From Marinobacter sp. F4216 (GTDB lineage: Bacteria > Pseudomonadota > Gammaproteobacteria > Pseudomonadales > Oleiphilaceae), in NCBI RefSeq assembly GCF_019931195.1, contig NZ_JAIOUO010000002.1, forward strand, positions 62,001-126,000: a DNA stretch of 64,000 nucleotides, given 5' to 3'. The translations under genes and the position numbers were made by a program. Under the pieces are notes generated by a model. The model did not search any database. It had not been told where the DNA came from and saw only the letters and a list, made by a program, of their open reading frames with translations. Below, in pieces: positions 28,886 to 39,583 of the stretch; position 1 is the first letter of the stretch; each line of letters starts with the position of its first letter.

Positions 28886-31531
28886 GTGACCGAGCTTCAC
28901 CCTGATCTTCGTGAAAATGTTCGCCTGTTGGGAGAGCTGCTGGGGCAGAGTATCCGACGATCCCCGGGGCAGGACTGTTTCGAGCTGATCGAGGAGATCC
29001 GAGCTGCCGCCAAGAGCGACCGGCTCCAGGAAGGCGATTCCGGTCAGCGTCTGGTCAGCCTGTTGGGTAAGCTGGGAGTTGACGAGCTGCTGCCGGTTAC
29101 CCGCGCCTTCAACCAGTTTCTCAATCTTGCCAATCTGGCCGAGCAATATCACGGCATCCGCCGCAAGCGTGGGCACCAATCCGACCTGGTGGTTGAATCC
29201 TTGGGGGACGTCTTTGCTCGTTTGAAAGCAGGCGGCGTCAGCCCGGCAGAGCTGCACCAGAAAGTGGCGGATCTGCGGCTCGAATTTGTGCTGACGGCTC
29301 ACCCGACGGAAGTCGCTCGCCGTACGCTGATTATGAAGTATGACGAGATGTCCCACTGCCTGGGGCAGTTGGATCACGATGATCTGCTGCCCGCCGAGCG
29401 GGAAGAGATCGTTGGCCGACTCTTCCGGTTAATTACGGAGGCCTGGCACACCGATGAAATACGCCATGAGCGTCCGACGGCGGTGGATGAAGCCAAGTGG
29501 GGCTTTGCGGTCATCGAACACAGCCTCTGGCATGCATTACCCCAGTTCCTGAGGAGTCTGGATGCCTCACTGATGGACGCGACGAGCAATGGTCTCCCCA
29601 TGCAGGTGTCGCCCATCCGCATTGCATCCTGGATGGGCGGGGATCGGGACGGCAATCCGAATGTGACCCACGATGTCACCCGGCAGGTGTTTCTGCTTGG
29701 CCGCTGGATGGCGGCTGACCTGTTCCTGCGGGACATCAAGATGCTGCGTGCCGAGCTTTCCATGTGGCAGGCCAGCGATGAACTGAAAGGTGTGGTGGGC
29801 GATGCCCGGGAACCCTACCGCGAAGTGCTTGGCGGTCTGCGCGAGCGGCTGATCAAAACCCGCGATTGGGCCGAGGCCTGCATTAACGGTGAGCCGGCCG
29901 ATGCTACCGGCATACTGTTTGAAAACGAGGATCTGACCGCGCCCCTGGAGCTGTGCTACCGATCGCTGGTGGCCTGTGGCCTGGACAGTATTGCCGATGG
30001 ACCCTTACTGGACACTATTCGCCGTGCGCATACCTTTGGCTTGCCGCTGATTCGTCTCGATATCCGGCAGGAGGCCTCCCGTCACGCTGAGGCTGTGGCC
30101 GAGATGGTCAGTTATCTCGGCCTTGGGGACTACCTGTCCTGGTCGGAAGAGCAGCGGCAGGCGTTCCTTGTTGAGGAGCTGCAGGGCCGACGCCCTTTGG
30201 TCCCTCGCAACTGGGAGCCTTCAGATAACGTTCGCGAAGTGCTGGCCACCTGTGAAGTGGTTGCCGGACAGACGCCTCAGGCCCTGGGCTCCTACGTGAT
30301 TTCCATGGCCAGCAAGCCTTCCGATGTGCTGAATGTCATTTTGCTGCTTCGCGAAGCCGGGATGAGGCACCCGATGCGTGTTGTGCCGCTGTTTGAAACT
30401 CTGGACGATTTGCGTGGGGCTCCTGAGAGCATGGAGGCCCTGTATCAGGTGGACTGGTACCGGCAGTACACCCAGGGTCGCCAGGAAGTGATGATTGGTT
30501 ATTCTGATTCTTCCAAAGACGCCGGTCAGCTGATGGCCGCCTGGGCGCAGTACCAGGCCCAGGAAAAACTGACGGAAGTCGCCAGCCAGTATGGTGTGCA
30601 CCTGACCCTCTTCCACGGGCGTGGCGGCACGGTCGGCAGGGGTGGCGGACCGGCCAACCGGGCGATCCTCTCTCAGCCCCCTGGGTCTGTGAATGGCAGT
30701 TTTCGAATTACCGAGCAGGGTGAAATGATCCGCTTCAAGTTTGGTCTGCCGGAACTGGCGGTTCAAAGCCTCACGCTTTACACCACAGCGGTTGTTGAAG
30801 CCACCCTGGCGCCGCCGCCTCAACCCGAACCGGGTTGGCGGGAGACCATGGACTGGCTGACAGAGCGGTCTCTGAAATCTTATCGTGAAGTGGTTCGGGA
30901 GCACCCGGATTTTGTGCCTTATTTCCGGCAGGTCACGCCGGAGCAGGCGCTGGGCAAGCTGGCCCTCGGCAGTCGACCGGCCCGGCGCAAGGCGACCGGC
31001 GGGGTGGAGAGCCTTCGGGCGATTCCGTGGATCTTTGCCTGGACCCAGATGCGTTTGATGCTCCCCAGCTGGTTGGGCAGTGACGTTGCTCTGGAAGAAG
31101 CGGCGCAGGAGAAAAAGCTGCCCCAGCTCAGGGAGATGATGCGAGGCTGGCCGTTTTTCCGAACGTACATCGACATGCTGGAAATGGTGGTGGCGAAGGC
31201 TGACCTCAGGATTGCCAGTTATTATGAGAAGACGTTGCTTGATGATCCGCAGCTCAAGGAGTTAGGCGCCGACCTGCGCAGTCGGCTGCAGCAGTGCATT
31301 CAGCGGCTGCTGGAACTCAAGCAACAGAGTGAGTTGCTGGAAGCCGAGCCGGTATTCGCTCACTCCATGCGGGTGCGCAATCCATACACGGATCCTCTGC
31401 ACTATCTGCAGGCTGAGCTGCTTCGACGTAGCCGGCAAGGGGAGGAGCAGGGTGAAGTGTCGGAGTTGGTAGAGCGCGCACTGAAAGTAACCATGGCCGG
31501 AATATCGGCTGGCATGCGAAACACCGGTTAA
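28886..31531 (+). CDS. ppc: Phosphoenolpyruvate carboxylase
   Basis: Carboxylates PEP to oxaloacetate, refilling the TCA cycle. The catalytic His139 lies in VLTAHPTE, and the glycine loop FHGRGGTVGRGGGP and GYSDSSKDAG are intact. The C-terminal allosteric end reads ISAGMRNTG, as in the whole family. Length is 881 residues (E. coli 883). The start is GTG with AAGGA upstream. No obvious intrinsic terminator follows; the next 356 bases hold no gene. Confidence 0.97.
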   Translation: MTELHPDLRENVRLLGELLGQSIRRSPGQDCFELIEEIRAAAKSDRLQEGDSGQRLVSLLGKLGVDELLPVTRAFNQFLNLANLAEQYHGIRRKRGHQSDLVVESLGDVFARLKAGGVSPAELHQKVADLRLEFVLTAHPTEVARRTLIMKYDEMSHCLGQLDHDDLLPAEREEIVGRLFRLITEAWHTDEIRHERPTAVDEAKWGFAVIEHSLWHALPQFLRSLDASLMDATSNGLPMQVSPIRIASWMGGDRDGNPNVTHDVTRQVFLLGRWMAADLFLRDIKMLRAELSMWQASDELKGVVGDAREPYREVLGGLRERLIKTRDWAEACINGEPADATGILFENEDLTAPLELCYRSLVACGLDSIADGPLLDTIRRAHTFGLPLIRLDIRQEASRHAEAVAEMVSYLGLGDYLSWSEEQRQAFLVEELQGRRPLVPRNWEPSDNVREVLATCEVVAGQTPQALGSYVISMASKPSDVLNVILLLREAGMRHPMRVVPLFETLDDLRGAPESMEALYQVDWYRQYTQGRQEVMIGYSDSSKDAGQLMAAWAQYQAQEKLTEVASQYGVHLTLFHGRGGTVGRGGGPANRAILSQPPGSVNGSFRITEQGEMIRFKFGLPELAVQSLTLYTTAVVEATLAPPPQPEPGWRETMDWLTERSLKSYREVVREHPDFVPYFRQVTPEQALGKLALGSRPARRKATGGVESLRAIPWIFAWTQMRLMLPSWLGSDVALEEAAQEKKLPQLREMMRGWPFFRTYIDMLEMVVAKADLRIASYYEKTLLDDPQLKELGADLRSRLQQCIQRLLELKQQSELLEAEPVFAHSMRVRNPYTDPLHYLQAELLRRSRQGEEQGEVSELVERALKVTMAGISAGMRNTG

Positions 31532-32541
<1,010 letters not shown>

Positions 32542-32561
32542 GACATCGGGATTTCCTCTCT

Positions 32562-33260
32562 GTGAAATTGCTGGCACTCGATACATCCTCGGAGGGTTGC
32601 TCTGCCGCCCTCCTGGTGAATGGTGCTTTGTCCGAGCGATTTGAAATCGCGCCCCGTGGGCATACGCGTCTGCTCATGCCTATGGTTCGCGAACTGCTTT
32701 CAGAAGCGGAGCTCGCACCTTCGGATTTGGATGCCTTGGCCTTTGCCCGCGGCCCCGGCTCGTTCACGGGGGTTCGGATTGCCACCGGCGTCATTCAGGG
32801 CCTCGCCTGGGGCCTCGAAGTGCCGGTGGTTCCTGTGTCCTCGCTGCAAGCAGTGGCGCTGGGGGCAATCGATGCCAACAGGCTCGACGATGGGGATGCC
32901 GTAGCGGTGGCCTTTGATGCTCGAATGAGCGAGGTGTACTGGGGCTGCTTCGCCTGTCAGGACAATTTGCCCATCCTGCAGGGGGAAGAGCGGGTTTGCC
33001 CTCCGTCTCTGGTGACGCTCGAAGGTGCTCCGAAACGCTGGATCGGTGCCGGAATGGGCTGGGCTTTCAGGGATCAGATGCCGGAGTCGGTGGTCAGCGA
33101 GGTTGATTCAGTAGACAAGTCGCTGGTGCCTCGGGCCGCCTGGGTTGCCCGGCTGGCAGAACAAGAGGTCCGGCACGGGCGGAGCGTCCCGGCGGAACAG
33201 GCTCAGCCAGTTTACATCCGGGACGAAGTGGCCTGGAAGAAGCTGCCCGGTCGGGAATAG
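32562..33260 (+). CDS. tsaB: tRNA threonylcarbamoyladenosine complex protein TsaB
   Basis: ASKHA-fold partner of TsaD and TsaE in making N6-threonylcarbamoyladenosine in ANN-decoding tRNAs. The N-terminus LLALDTSSEGCSAAL and the ARGPGSFTGVRIA segment are typical. Like other TsaB proteins it lacks the metal-binding histidines of TsaD. Length is 232 residues (E. coli 231). The start is GTG at 32562, close behind adk. It is probably expressed with adk. Confidence 0.94.
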   Translation: MKLLALDTSSEGCSAALLVNGALSERFEIAPRGHTRLLMPMVRELLSEAELAPSDLDALAFARGPGSFTGVRIATGVIQGLAWGLEVPVVPVSSLQAVALGAIDANRLDDGDAVAVAFDARMSEVYWGCFACQDNLPILQGEERVCPPSLVTLEGAPKRWIGAGMGWAFRDQMPESVVSEVDSVDKSLVPRAAWVARLAEQEVRHGRSVPAEQAQPVYIRDEVAWKKLPGRE

Positions 33261-33449
33261 GGCGACTTTTTTTCCGCCCGTACATCGCCCATACTTGCCG
33301 TTTACTTGTCCTTTTTCCTGAGTCCTGGTTACTTTCATGATTGGCGGCGTAGCATCTGGTAATTTCGGTGTTCAGACTGGCAGCAGCTCTTCCGGCAGGA
33401 AGCGCTCTGGGCCGGTTCGCGCGCTGGCTGACATCAGTATTCTGGTTTA

Positions 33450-34274
33450 ATGAAACGGGCACGGAACGCACCCTCTTCCTCCGGTAACGGGCTGGCCATT
33501 GGCCGAAGTCCACTCGGTGATTCTTCTCTTACGTCCTCTCTCGCAGACAGCTTGGGCCTGCCCGACCTTGGGGTGGTTCGCCCCAAAGATGTCCGGGATT
33601 TTCCAGTCATTCTGTTTTCCGACGAACAGGGCTTGTGTCTGCAGGTAACCGGCAAAGGTGCCCCGGGCCCGGTTCGCGTGGACTTCGTTGCTGGCAAAAT
33701 GGGTTACCGGCGCGAGCATGGCGGCGGAGTGGGGCAGCTGGTCGCCAAGGCAGTTGGAATGCAAAAAACCAAGGCAGCGCTGCATGTGCTCGATGCGACG
33801 GCAGGCCTGGGGCAAGACGGTTTTGTGCTGGCCAGTCTCGGCTGCACGGTAACCTTGTTCGAACGCAACCCGATCATTCATGCGCTGCTGGCCGATGGCC
33901 TGGCCCGGGCAGCACTCAATGTGGATTGTGCGCCCATCGTTGAGCGCATGACGCTGATGTCGGGCAGCAGTATCGACTGGCTATCGGAAGCCGGCCCGGA
34001 TGCAGTGGACGTGGTGTATCTGGACCCTATGTTCCCGCATCGGGACAAGTCTGCGCTGGTCAAAAAGGAAATGCAGGTGTTCCGGCAAATCGTTGGTGAC
34101 GATGAGGATTCCGCGCAGTTGCTGGCCGCCGCTCTTGACTGTGCGCGTTACCGCGTTGTGGTCAAGCGTCCCAGGAAGGCACCCTCGATTGAGGGTGCAG
34201 AGCCGGCAACAGTGGTCGAGGGAAAGAGCAGCCGTTACGACATTTATCCGATCAAGGCGTTGCCGGCCAGCTAG
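33450..34274 (+). CDS. rsmJ: 16S rRNA (guanine-1516-N2)-methyltransferase RsmJ
   Basis: SAM-dependent methyltransferase acting on G1516 of 16S rRNA. The SAM-binding motif I is [12 protein letters not shown]. The catalytic-region motif [18 protein letters not shown] and the VKRPRKAP tail are diagnostic of the family. Length is 274 residues (E. coli 250), the extra residues being at the N-terminus, so the true start may be somewhat downstream. It ends two bases before the end of the convergent plsB. Confidence 0.93.
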   Translation: MKRARNAPSSSGNGLAIGRSPLGDSSLTSSLADSLGLPDLGVVRPKDVRDFPVILFSDEQGLCLQVTGKGAPGPVRVDFVAGKMGYRREHGGGVGQLVAKAVGMQKTKAALHVLDATAGLGQDGFVLASLGCTVTLFERNPIIHALLADGLARAALNVDCAPIVERMTLMSGSSIDWLSEAGPDAVDVVYLDPMFPHRDKSALVKKEMQVFRQIVGDDEDSAQLLAAALDCARYRVVVKRPRKAPSIEGAEPATVVEGKSSRYDIYPIKALPAS

Positions 34275-34276
34275 GC

Positions 34277-36745
34277 TCACGCATCCAGCATGGTGACTTG
34301 CTGGATGGCCTGCCGCTTCTCTATCCCCAGGACCAGCCGGGCATCGTCCGCTACCTCATCCAGGCCATCTCCGTAGCTGATCAGGCCGTTGTCATCGGTT
34401 GTGATGACATCGTTCTTCTTGAGATGGGCGATGAAATTGCGGAACAGAGTCTTGTCGAAAAACTCCGGTGCATTGAGGCCGAACAGAATGGACATGCGCT
34501 CGGCGAGCAGGGTGCTCTGATTTTCCAGTTCTTCGGCGGTCAGCTTGCCGGACCCATTCTTGCGCAGGATTCCCAGGGCGATGTGGTAGCGCTCCAGGGT
34601 CTGAATAATAAAGCGGGACAGTACCCGCAGGCGCAGCATCTCTTCTGTGCCCTCGGCAGGGCGACCAATCCGGCCGTCCTCCAGAGTGATCAGCAGCCCC
34701 TGATCGATCAATACATCAATCCACTGATCGATGACCTTTTCAGCATCGTCGGCGCTGTACTTCAGGAACAGTTCAGCCTGCAGATACGGATAGGCAACAC
34801 CTGCCAGAAACAGGATCTTTTCCCTGCTGAGGGCATCCTTGTTTTCAAACAGACTGGCCACCAGCGCCGGCAGGGCGAACAGGTGCTGGATGTTGTTCCG
34901 GTAGTAGGTCATCAGGATGGCATTGCTGCCTTCCAGGGCAATAATGTCGCCCAGTTTCTGGGGCTGGCGCTCCACCAGACCCATATTTTCGCAGTAGGCC
35001 ACCCAGTCCTTACCGCTCCCCTCGGGCAGAGTGACGGTATCGGCATAGGGGAAGGCTTTGAGTAGCTCGGCGTACTGATCCATCAGGCGGATCAGTTGTT
35101 TTTCGTCCATCGCCAGACGCTCGGTACCTAACAGGACGGTTGCGGTCATGCCAATCGGGTTTACTGCGACGGCAGCATTGATGTTGGCAGCCACCCGCTG
35201 AGAGAGCTGGTCCACCACGCTGTTGAGCCAGGCCGGGCGGTACTCCGAATCATAGGCTTCCTCGCGCCAGCTATTGTGAACTTCATCGAGCACGTCAGTC
35301 AGCGGAATTGCGTCGCCAAAGTTCAGCGCCACCTGGCCAAAGGAGTTGCTCAGCTTGCGAGCGGTCTTGGCCAGGGTGAAGATGCTTTCCTTCTGCTTTT
35401 TCTTGCCCCGAAGCTCACCCAGGTAGGTTCGCCCCTCCATCACTTTCTCATAGCCAATATAGACGGGCACGAACACGATGGGCTTGCGGTGATCCCGCAG
35501 GAAACTGCGCACCGTCATGGCCAGCATGCCGGGGCGGGGCTGAAGCATCCGCCCGGTCCGGCTGCGGCCACCTTCCACAAAGTACTCCACCGAATAGCCC
35601 CGGGAGAACATCACGTGCATGTACTCGTTGAACACAGTGGCGTAGAGCGGGTTGTCCTTGAAGCTCCGGCGCATGAAAAAGGCACCGCCGCGGCGCAGGA
35701 TCGGCCCGACCACGGGCATATTCAGATTGATGCCGGCAGCAATGTGGGGGGGCATCAGGCCATTCTTGTACAGGACGTAGGACAGTAACAGGTAATCAAT
35801 GTGGGACCGGTGGCAGGGAACGTAGACAACCGCGTTTTCCTGGGCGACCTCTTTGACCACCTTGATATTATTGACGGCGATCCCGTTGTAGATCCGGTTC
35901 CAGAGCCAGGACAGCACCACTTCCAGAAAGCGGATGGTGACGATGGACATGTTGGCGGCAATTTCGTCTGCGTACTTCCAGGCCTTCGCCCGCACCTTCT
36001 CCGGGGCAACACCTTCTTTGGCGGCGGTTTCCCGAATGGCTTCCTTTACCGCGGGGGTGCGTACCAGACTGCTGACCAGTGTTCGCCGGTGTGACAGGTC
36101 CGGCCCGAGGACCGCCTGACGTACCCGCCGGAAGTGGGTGCGCAGGATACGCGCGAGTTTTCTTTTGGCCCGCTCTTCGGAATGGCGGTACTCATCAATG
36201 ACCAGTTTCAGTGACAACGGCTGGTTGAACTGCACGTAGGTACTGCGGCCGTGCACCATAATGATGAGCAGCTTCTGCAGTCGCCCTGCTACGTTCCAGG
36301 TATCGGACAGCAGCAGCTTGACCAGCGATTTTTCCTTGTCGGGTGAGCGGCCCCAGAACAGGGACACCGGCACGATCTGAACGTCTTCGTCAGGGTGCGC
36401 CAGCCCGTATTGGATCAGTGCTTCAAACTCGGGTGTTGTGGTGGGGGTTGGCCGGCGACGAATGAGGCCACCCGGACGTTCGTAAAGGAAAAAGAATGAG
36501 TGGGCCGGGCCGTTCTTGACAGGTAGGGCTTCCGTTGCCCCGGGCAGGCCGGAACGAATAACCTCATGCTCAAGAACGAGGCGGCTAGACAGGGAGCTGG
36601 TCGGGAGCACGTAGCAAACCGGTTTTTCAGGATCCAGCCCCAGGGCTTCAGCACTGTTGCCGCTGGCATCGGTCCTGACCCAGAGAAACAGGATCTTCCG
36701 GAAAAAAGCCAGAATCAGGCTGTGAATGCCCTGGAAAAGTCGCAT
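34277..36745 (-). CDS. plsB: Glycerol-3-phosphate 1-O-acyltransferase PlsB
   Basis: Membrane enzyme that acylates glycerol 3-phosphate at position 1, the first step of phospholipid synthesis. The HX4D catalytic motif is His312 and Asp317 in CHRSHIDYLL. Block II (FFMRRSF), block III (FVEGGRSRTGR) and block IV (FVPVYIGYEKV) follow in order. Length is 822 residues (E. coli 807). It is divergent from nudC across 140 bases. PlsB belongs to the same superfamily as DHAP acyltransferases, but the length and blocks fit PlsB. Confidence 0.96.
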   Translation of the reverse strand: MRLFQGIHSLILAFFRKILFLWVRTDASGNSAEALGLDPEKPVCYVLPTSSLSSRLVLEHEVIRSGLPGATEALPVKNGPAHSFFFLYERPGGLIRRRPTPTTTPEFEALIQYGLAHPDEDVQIVPVSLFWGRSPDKEKSLVKLLLSDTWNVAGRLQKLLIIMVHGRSTYVQFNQPLSLKLVIDEYRHSEERAKRKLARILRTHFRRVRQAVLGPDLSHRRTLVSSLVRTPAVKEAIRETAAKEGVAPEKVRAKAWKYADEIAANMSIVTIRFLEVVLSWLWNRIYNGIAVNNIKVVKEVAQENAVVYVPCHRSHIDYLLLSYVLYKNGLMPPHIAAGINLNMPVVGPILRRGGAFFMRRSFKDNPLYATVFNEYMHVMFSRGYSVEYFVEGGRSRTGRMLQPRPGMLAMTVRSFLRDHRKPIVFVPVYIGYEKVMEGRTYLGELRGKKKQKESIFTLAKTARKLSNSFGQVALNFGDAIPLTDVLDEVHNSWREEAYDSEYRPAWLNSVVDQLSQRVAANINAAVAVNPIGMTATVLLGTERLAMDEKQLIRLMDQYAELLKAFPYADTVTLPEGSGKDWVAYCENMGLVERQPQKLGDIIALEGSNAILMTYYRNNIQHLFALPALVASLFENKDALSREKILFLAGVAYPYLQAELFLKYSADDAEKVIDQWIDVLIDQGLLITLEDGRIGRPAEGTEEMLRLRVLSRFIIQTLERYHIALGILRKNGSGKLTAEELENQSTLLAERMSILFGLNAPEFFDKTLFRNFIAHLKKNDVITTDDNGLISYGDGLDEVADDARLVLGIEKRQAIQQVTMLDA

Positions 36746-36885
36746 ACTTTCGTGCTCCGGTAAACATAAAGGGATTAATTTTACTTGGTTGAGACCGGTG
36801 CGGAAAGCCGGAGTACATACTTGGTTTCCTTGCCGGTATGTTACATTTCAGCGTGGCGCATCCGTAGGATATTTAAAAGGCCGAT

Positions 36886-37713
36886 ATGACGATTCCCGAC
36901 GACGAATGGCTTCCGGGCTGGGCAACAACCGCTCCTCAACCAGGAGACTCGCTGTTACTGTTTTCAGGACATGACATCCTAAAGCCAGCGGAAGGCTGGC
37001 TGGTGCCGGCCAGCGAGCACCTGCTGGAGGAGTTGTCGGAAGAGATGGTTTCTCTGGGCACCCTGGGCAGGCAGTCGGTGTTTGTGACCGAGGGACAAAA
37101 GCACATTTTGCCAGAGCTGGAGTTGGTGAGTCTCCGTGATGCCCTTCTGATGGCGGAGGATGCGCCGGCCGGACTGCTGAGTACCGGCGCCCAGGTTTGG
37201 CAGTGGTGGCGAGATCATCGCTATTGCGGACGATGCGGTGAACAGACCCAGGTGCATGACAGGGAGCGAGCCAAGTGGTGCGAGGCCTGCCAGATTCCCT
37301 GGTATCCGAGATTGGCGCCCTGTGTGATTGTGGTGATCAGGAAGGCCGATCGCCTGCTCCTGGCCAAATCCTCTCGGGTTAAGCGGCACTTCTACAGCCT
37401 CATAGCGGGCTTCGTTGAGCCGGGGGAAAGCCTGGAAGAAGCCGTTGTCCGGGAGGTGAAGGAAGAAACCGGGATGGATGTTGCCAATGTCCGTTACTAC
37501 GCCTCCCAGCCATGGCCCTTTCCCCACCAGCTGATGGTCGGTTTCTTCGCTGATTATGCCGGTGGCGAGTTGAAGCTTCAGGAAGATGAGCTGGCGGATG
37601 CCGACTGGTTTATGCCAGACAGTATGCCTCCGGTGCCACCGAGCACAACCATTGCGGGTCGCCTGATTCACGCCATGGGCAGGCAGATTCGTGGTGATGG
37701 AGACCGCCAGTGA
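36886..37713 (+). CDS. nudC: NAD+ diphosphatase / NAD-cap hydrolase NudC
   Basis: Nudix hydrolase that cleaves NADH and removes NAD caps from RNA. The zinc site is Cys114, Cys117, Cys132 and Cys135. The Nudix box GFVEPGESLEEAVVREVKEE starts at Gly175, and the family-specific SQPWPFPHQLM follows. Length is 275 residues (E. coli 257). The last four bases overlap the murI start (GTGA), so the two are likely coupled. Confidence 0.95.
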   Translation: MTIPDDEWLPGWATTAPQPGDSLLLFSGHDILKPAEGWLVPASEHLLEELSEEMVSLGTLGRQSVFVTEGQKHILPELELVSLRDALLMAEDAPAGLLSTGAQVWQWWRDHRYCGRCGEQTQVHDRERAKWCEACQIPWYPRLAPCVIVVIRKADRLLLAKSSRVKRHFYSLIAGFVEPGESLEEAVVREVKEETGMDVANVRYYASQPWPFPHQLMVGFFADYAGGELKLQEDELADADWFMPDSMPPVPPSTTIAGRLIHAMGRQIRGDGDRQ

Positions 37714-38555
37714 GTGAACAGCCGGCACCCAGGGTGCTTGTGTTCGATTCCGGCGTTGGCGGCTTGAGTGTGGCGTCCTGCATTGCCCGTGAATGGCCTG
37801 GAGTTGAATTGATTTACCTGGCGGACAACCTGGGTTTTCCCTATGGCGATCAGCCGGAAACCGTTGTGGTGGAACGCTGCCTGAGCCTGATTTCGGCGGC
37901 GCTGGAAAAGATGCCCTGTCATGTCATTGTGGTCGCCTGCAATACCGCCAGTACTGTGGTTCTGCCTCACCTTCGTGCCAGTACCCCCGTGCCGGTCGTT
38001 GGCGTGGTGCCCGCCATCAAGCCGGCCGCCGCCCAGACTCGCAACGGAAGAATAGGCGTCCTCGCTACCCCGGCCACCATTCGACGACCTTACCTGGATA
38101 ATCTGGTGAACGAGTTTGCGGCGCACTGCCAGGTGGAGCGGATAGGTCATCCGGGACTCGTGCGCTGGGCGGAAGATCTTGTGCGCGGTGTCCCGGTGCC
38201 TGGACAGGAACTGCAGGAGGTGGTTGCGGCTTTCCGTCAGCTGGAGGTGGATACTGTGGTGTTGGGGTGTACCCATTATCCGTTGCTCAAGGACGCGCTG
38301 AAGGAAGTCTTGCCCGGAGTCGACCACTGGGTGGACTCCGGTCAGGCCATTGCACGGCGGGTTGGACACTGGTTACAGGAGCAGGGGCAACTCGAGGCAG
38401 CCCAGAACCATCAGAGCAGAGGCCATTGGCCCGTCCAGCAGGCGCTGTTTTCCGGGCCAGCCCCTGATCATGTGGAGGAGTTCATGGCGGGTCTGGGGTT
38501 GGCTCCCAGGATCATTTCTGAACAATGGCCGAACCCGTCAGATCAGACGGGTTAG
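37710..38555 (+). CDS. murI: Glutamate racemase
   Basis: Converts L- to D-glutamate for peptidoglycan. The catalytic cysteines are Cys77 (VACNTAST) and Cys187 (GCTHYP), and the N-terminal FDSGVGGLSV with Asp13 is intact. Length is 281 residues, within the family range. The start is GTG overlapping nudC. The 3' end overlaps the end of the convergent DUF2156 gene by 18 bases, so no terminator separates them. Confidence 0.95.
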   Translation: MSEQPAPRVLVFDSGVGGLSVASCIAREWPGVELIYLADNLGFPYGDQPETVVVERCLSLISAALEKMPCHVIVVACNTASTVVLPHLRASTPVPVVGVVPAIKPAAAQTRNGRIGVLATPATIRRPYLDNLVNEFAAHCQVERIGHPGLVRWAEDLVRGVPVPGQELQEVVAAFRQLEVDTVVLGCTHYPLLKDALKEVLPGVDHWVDSGQAIARRVGHWLQEQGQLEAAQNHQSRGHWPVQQALFSGPAPDHVEEFMAGLGLAPRIISEQWPNPSDQTG

Positions 38556-39545
38556 CCGGAACATGGCAAGGAACTCAAGTGCGGGCAGCGCTCGCTTATG
38601 GCAGCAATAGGTTTTGAACTGTTCGCCCCGGAACCGTGATTTGGTGAACTCGAGCCCCTTGAAGTTGTAGAGAAAGTTTCCTTTTTCATACACCAGATGC
38701 TCAAGCTTCTTAAGGATGCGGCTCTCCTGATGTTCTGTGGTGGAATCCAGTGACATGGGAATCAGCCCAAGATCGACGAATGGGACCCCCTCCGCCTTAA
38801 AGACCTCCATGGCGCGAATCATCAGGGTATAGAAGATGCCCTGCTTGAAGTCGGCGTTGGCCCGGGAAATGTTCGGTACGTAACTGATGATTTCGTTGTT
38901 CAGGTAGATCGGGTCAAAGTAGATGAAGCCAACAGCCTTGCCATCCTGGTAGGCGTAGAAGTGCCGCTCGTTTTCCCGATAATTCATTTCCATCGGGCGG
39001 ATCAGGAAGCGGATCTCGTTACTCTTGCACTTGCGGGTGCGAATCCAGGCCTCGGAAATTTCCCGTGTATGGTCATCGCTGAATCGCTCCTTGACAGAAA
39101 TGTTGTGCTTCTCGGCCTGGTTCAGTGCAGTGCGCAAAATCTGCTTTTTCTTGCCGCTCATGGACCATTTGCGCAGGTCGATTCGGGATTCGCAGCCGAA
39201 CTGGGTGCCATAGAGACCAAAGCGCAGGTGGAGAAAATCCACGACTGCCTTCGACACCTGGATGTAGTTGGCGTTCGGAAAACGGTTATGAAAGTGTTCC
39301 AGAATCACTGCGAACTGCTCCGGGGCACAGACCGGGTCAGATAGAACGAATGTTCCGCCCCATTTCCTCATGTAGGCGATGTACCCGATTCCCGGCATGT
39401 CGAAATACCTCATGCCAGGCTGAAGGGTGGAGAAGGACTGGGAGTGAATCCCGTGCTTTTTCAGGTAGCTTACCCGCTCGGCAAAGGTGAACGTGTTGTT
39501 GGCGAGTGTCTGGAGTCCATCCAGGGCAAGGGTTTGATCCGACAT
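38538..39545 (-). CDS. DUF2156 / MprF C-terminal-like acyltransferase-fold protein
   Basis: A 335-residue protein resembling the C-terminal domain of phosphatidylglycerol lysyltransferases (DUF2156), which is two tandem GNAT-like folds. Visible features are PGIGYIAYMRKWGG and LSDPVCAPEQ in the first half, and RHFYAYQDGKAVGFIYFDP and PFVDLGLIPMS in the second. No transmembrane flippase part is present, so it is a stand-alone soluble or peripheral enzyme. It lies 38 bases downstream of a methyltransferase on the same strand, suggesting a shared pathway. The substrate is unknown; an aminoacyl or acyl transfer to lipid is plausible. Confidence 0.75.
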   Translation of the reverse strand: MSDQTLALDGLQTLANNTFTFAERVSYLKKHGIHSQSFSTLQPGMRYFDMPGIGYIAYMRKWGGTFVLSDPVCAPEQFAVILEHFHNRFPNANYIQVSKAVVDFLHLRFGLYGTQFGCESRIDLRKWSMSGKKKQILRTALNQAEKHNISVKERFSDDHTREISEAWIRTRKCKSNEIRFLIRPMEMNYRENERHFYAYQDGKAVGFIYFDPIYLNNEIISYVPNISRANADFKQGIFYTLMIRAMEVFKAEGVPFVDLGLIPMSLDSTTEHQESRILKKLEHLVYEKGNFLYNFKGLEFTKSRFRGEQFKTYCCHKRALPALEFLAMFRLTRLI

Positions 39546-39583
39546 GCGTTTGTTCCCTGATGTTTGTCCCTAAGGTGGCCGTT

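Noticed and set aside
36811..36825. AGTACATACT half-palindrome between plsB and nudC as a FabR site
   Set aside because: It has only four-base arms and lacks the GTACAC-GTGTAC core found before the desaturase, so it is too weak to call.
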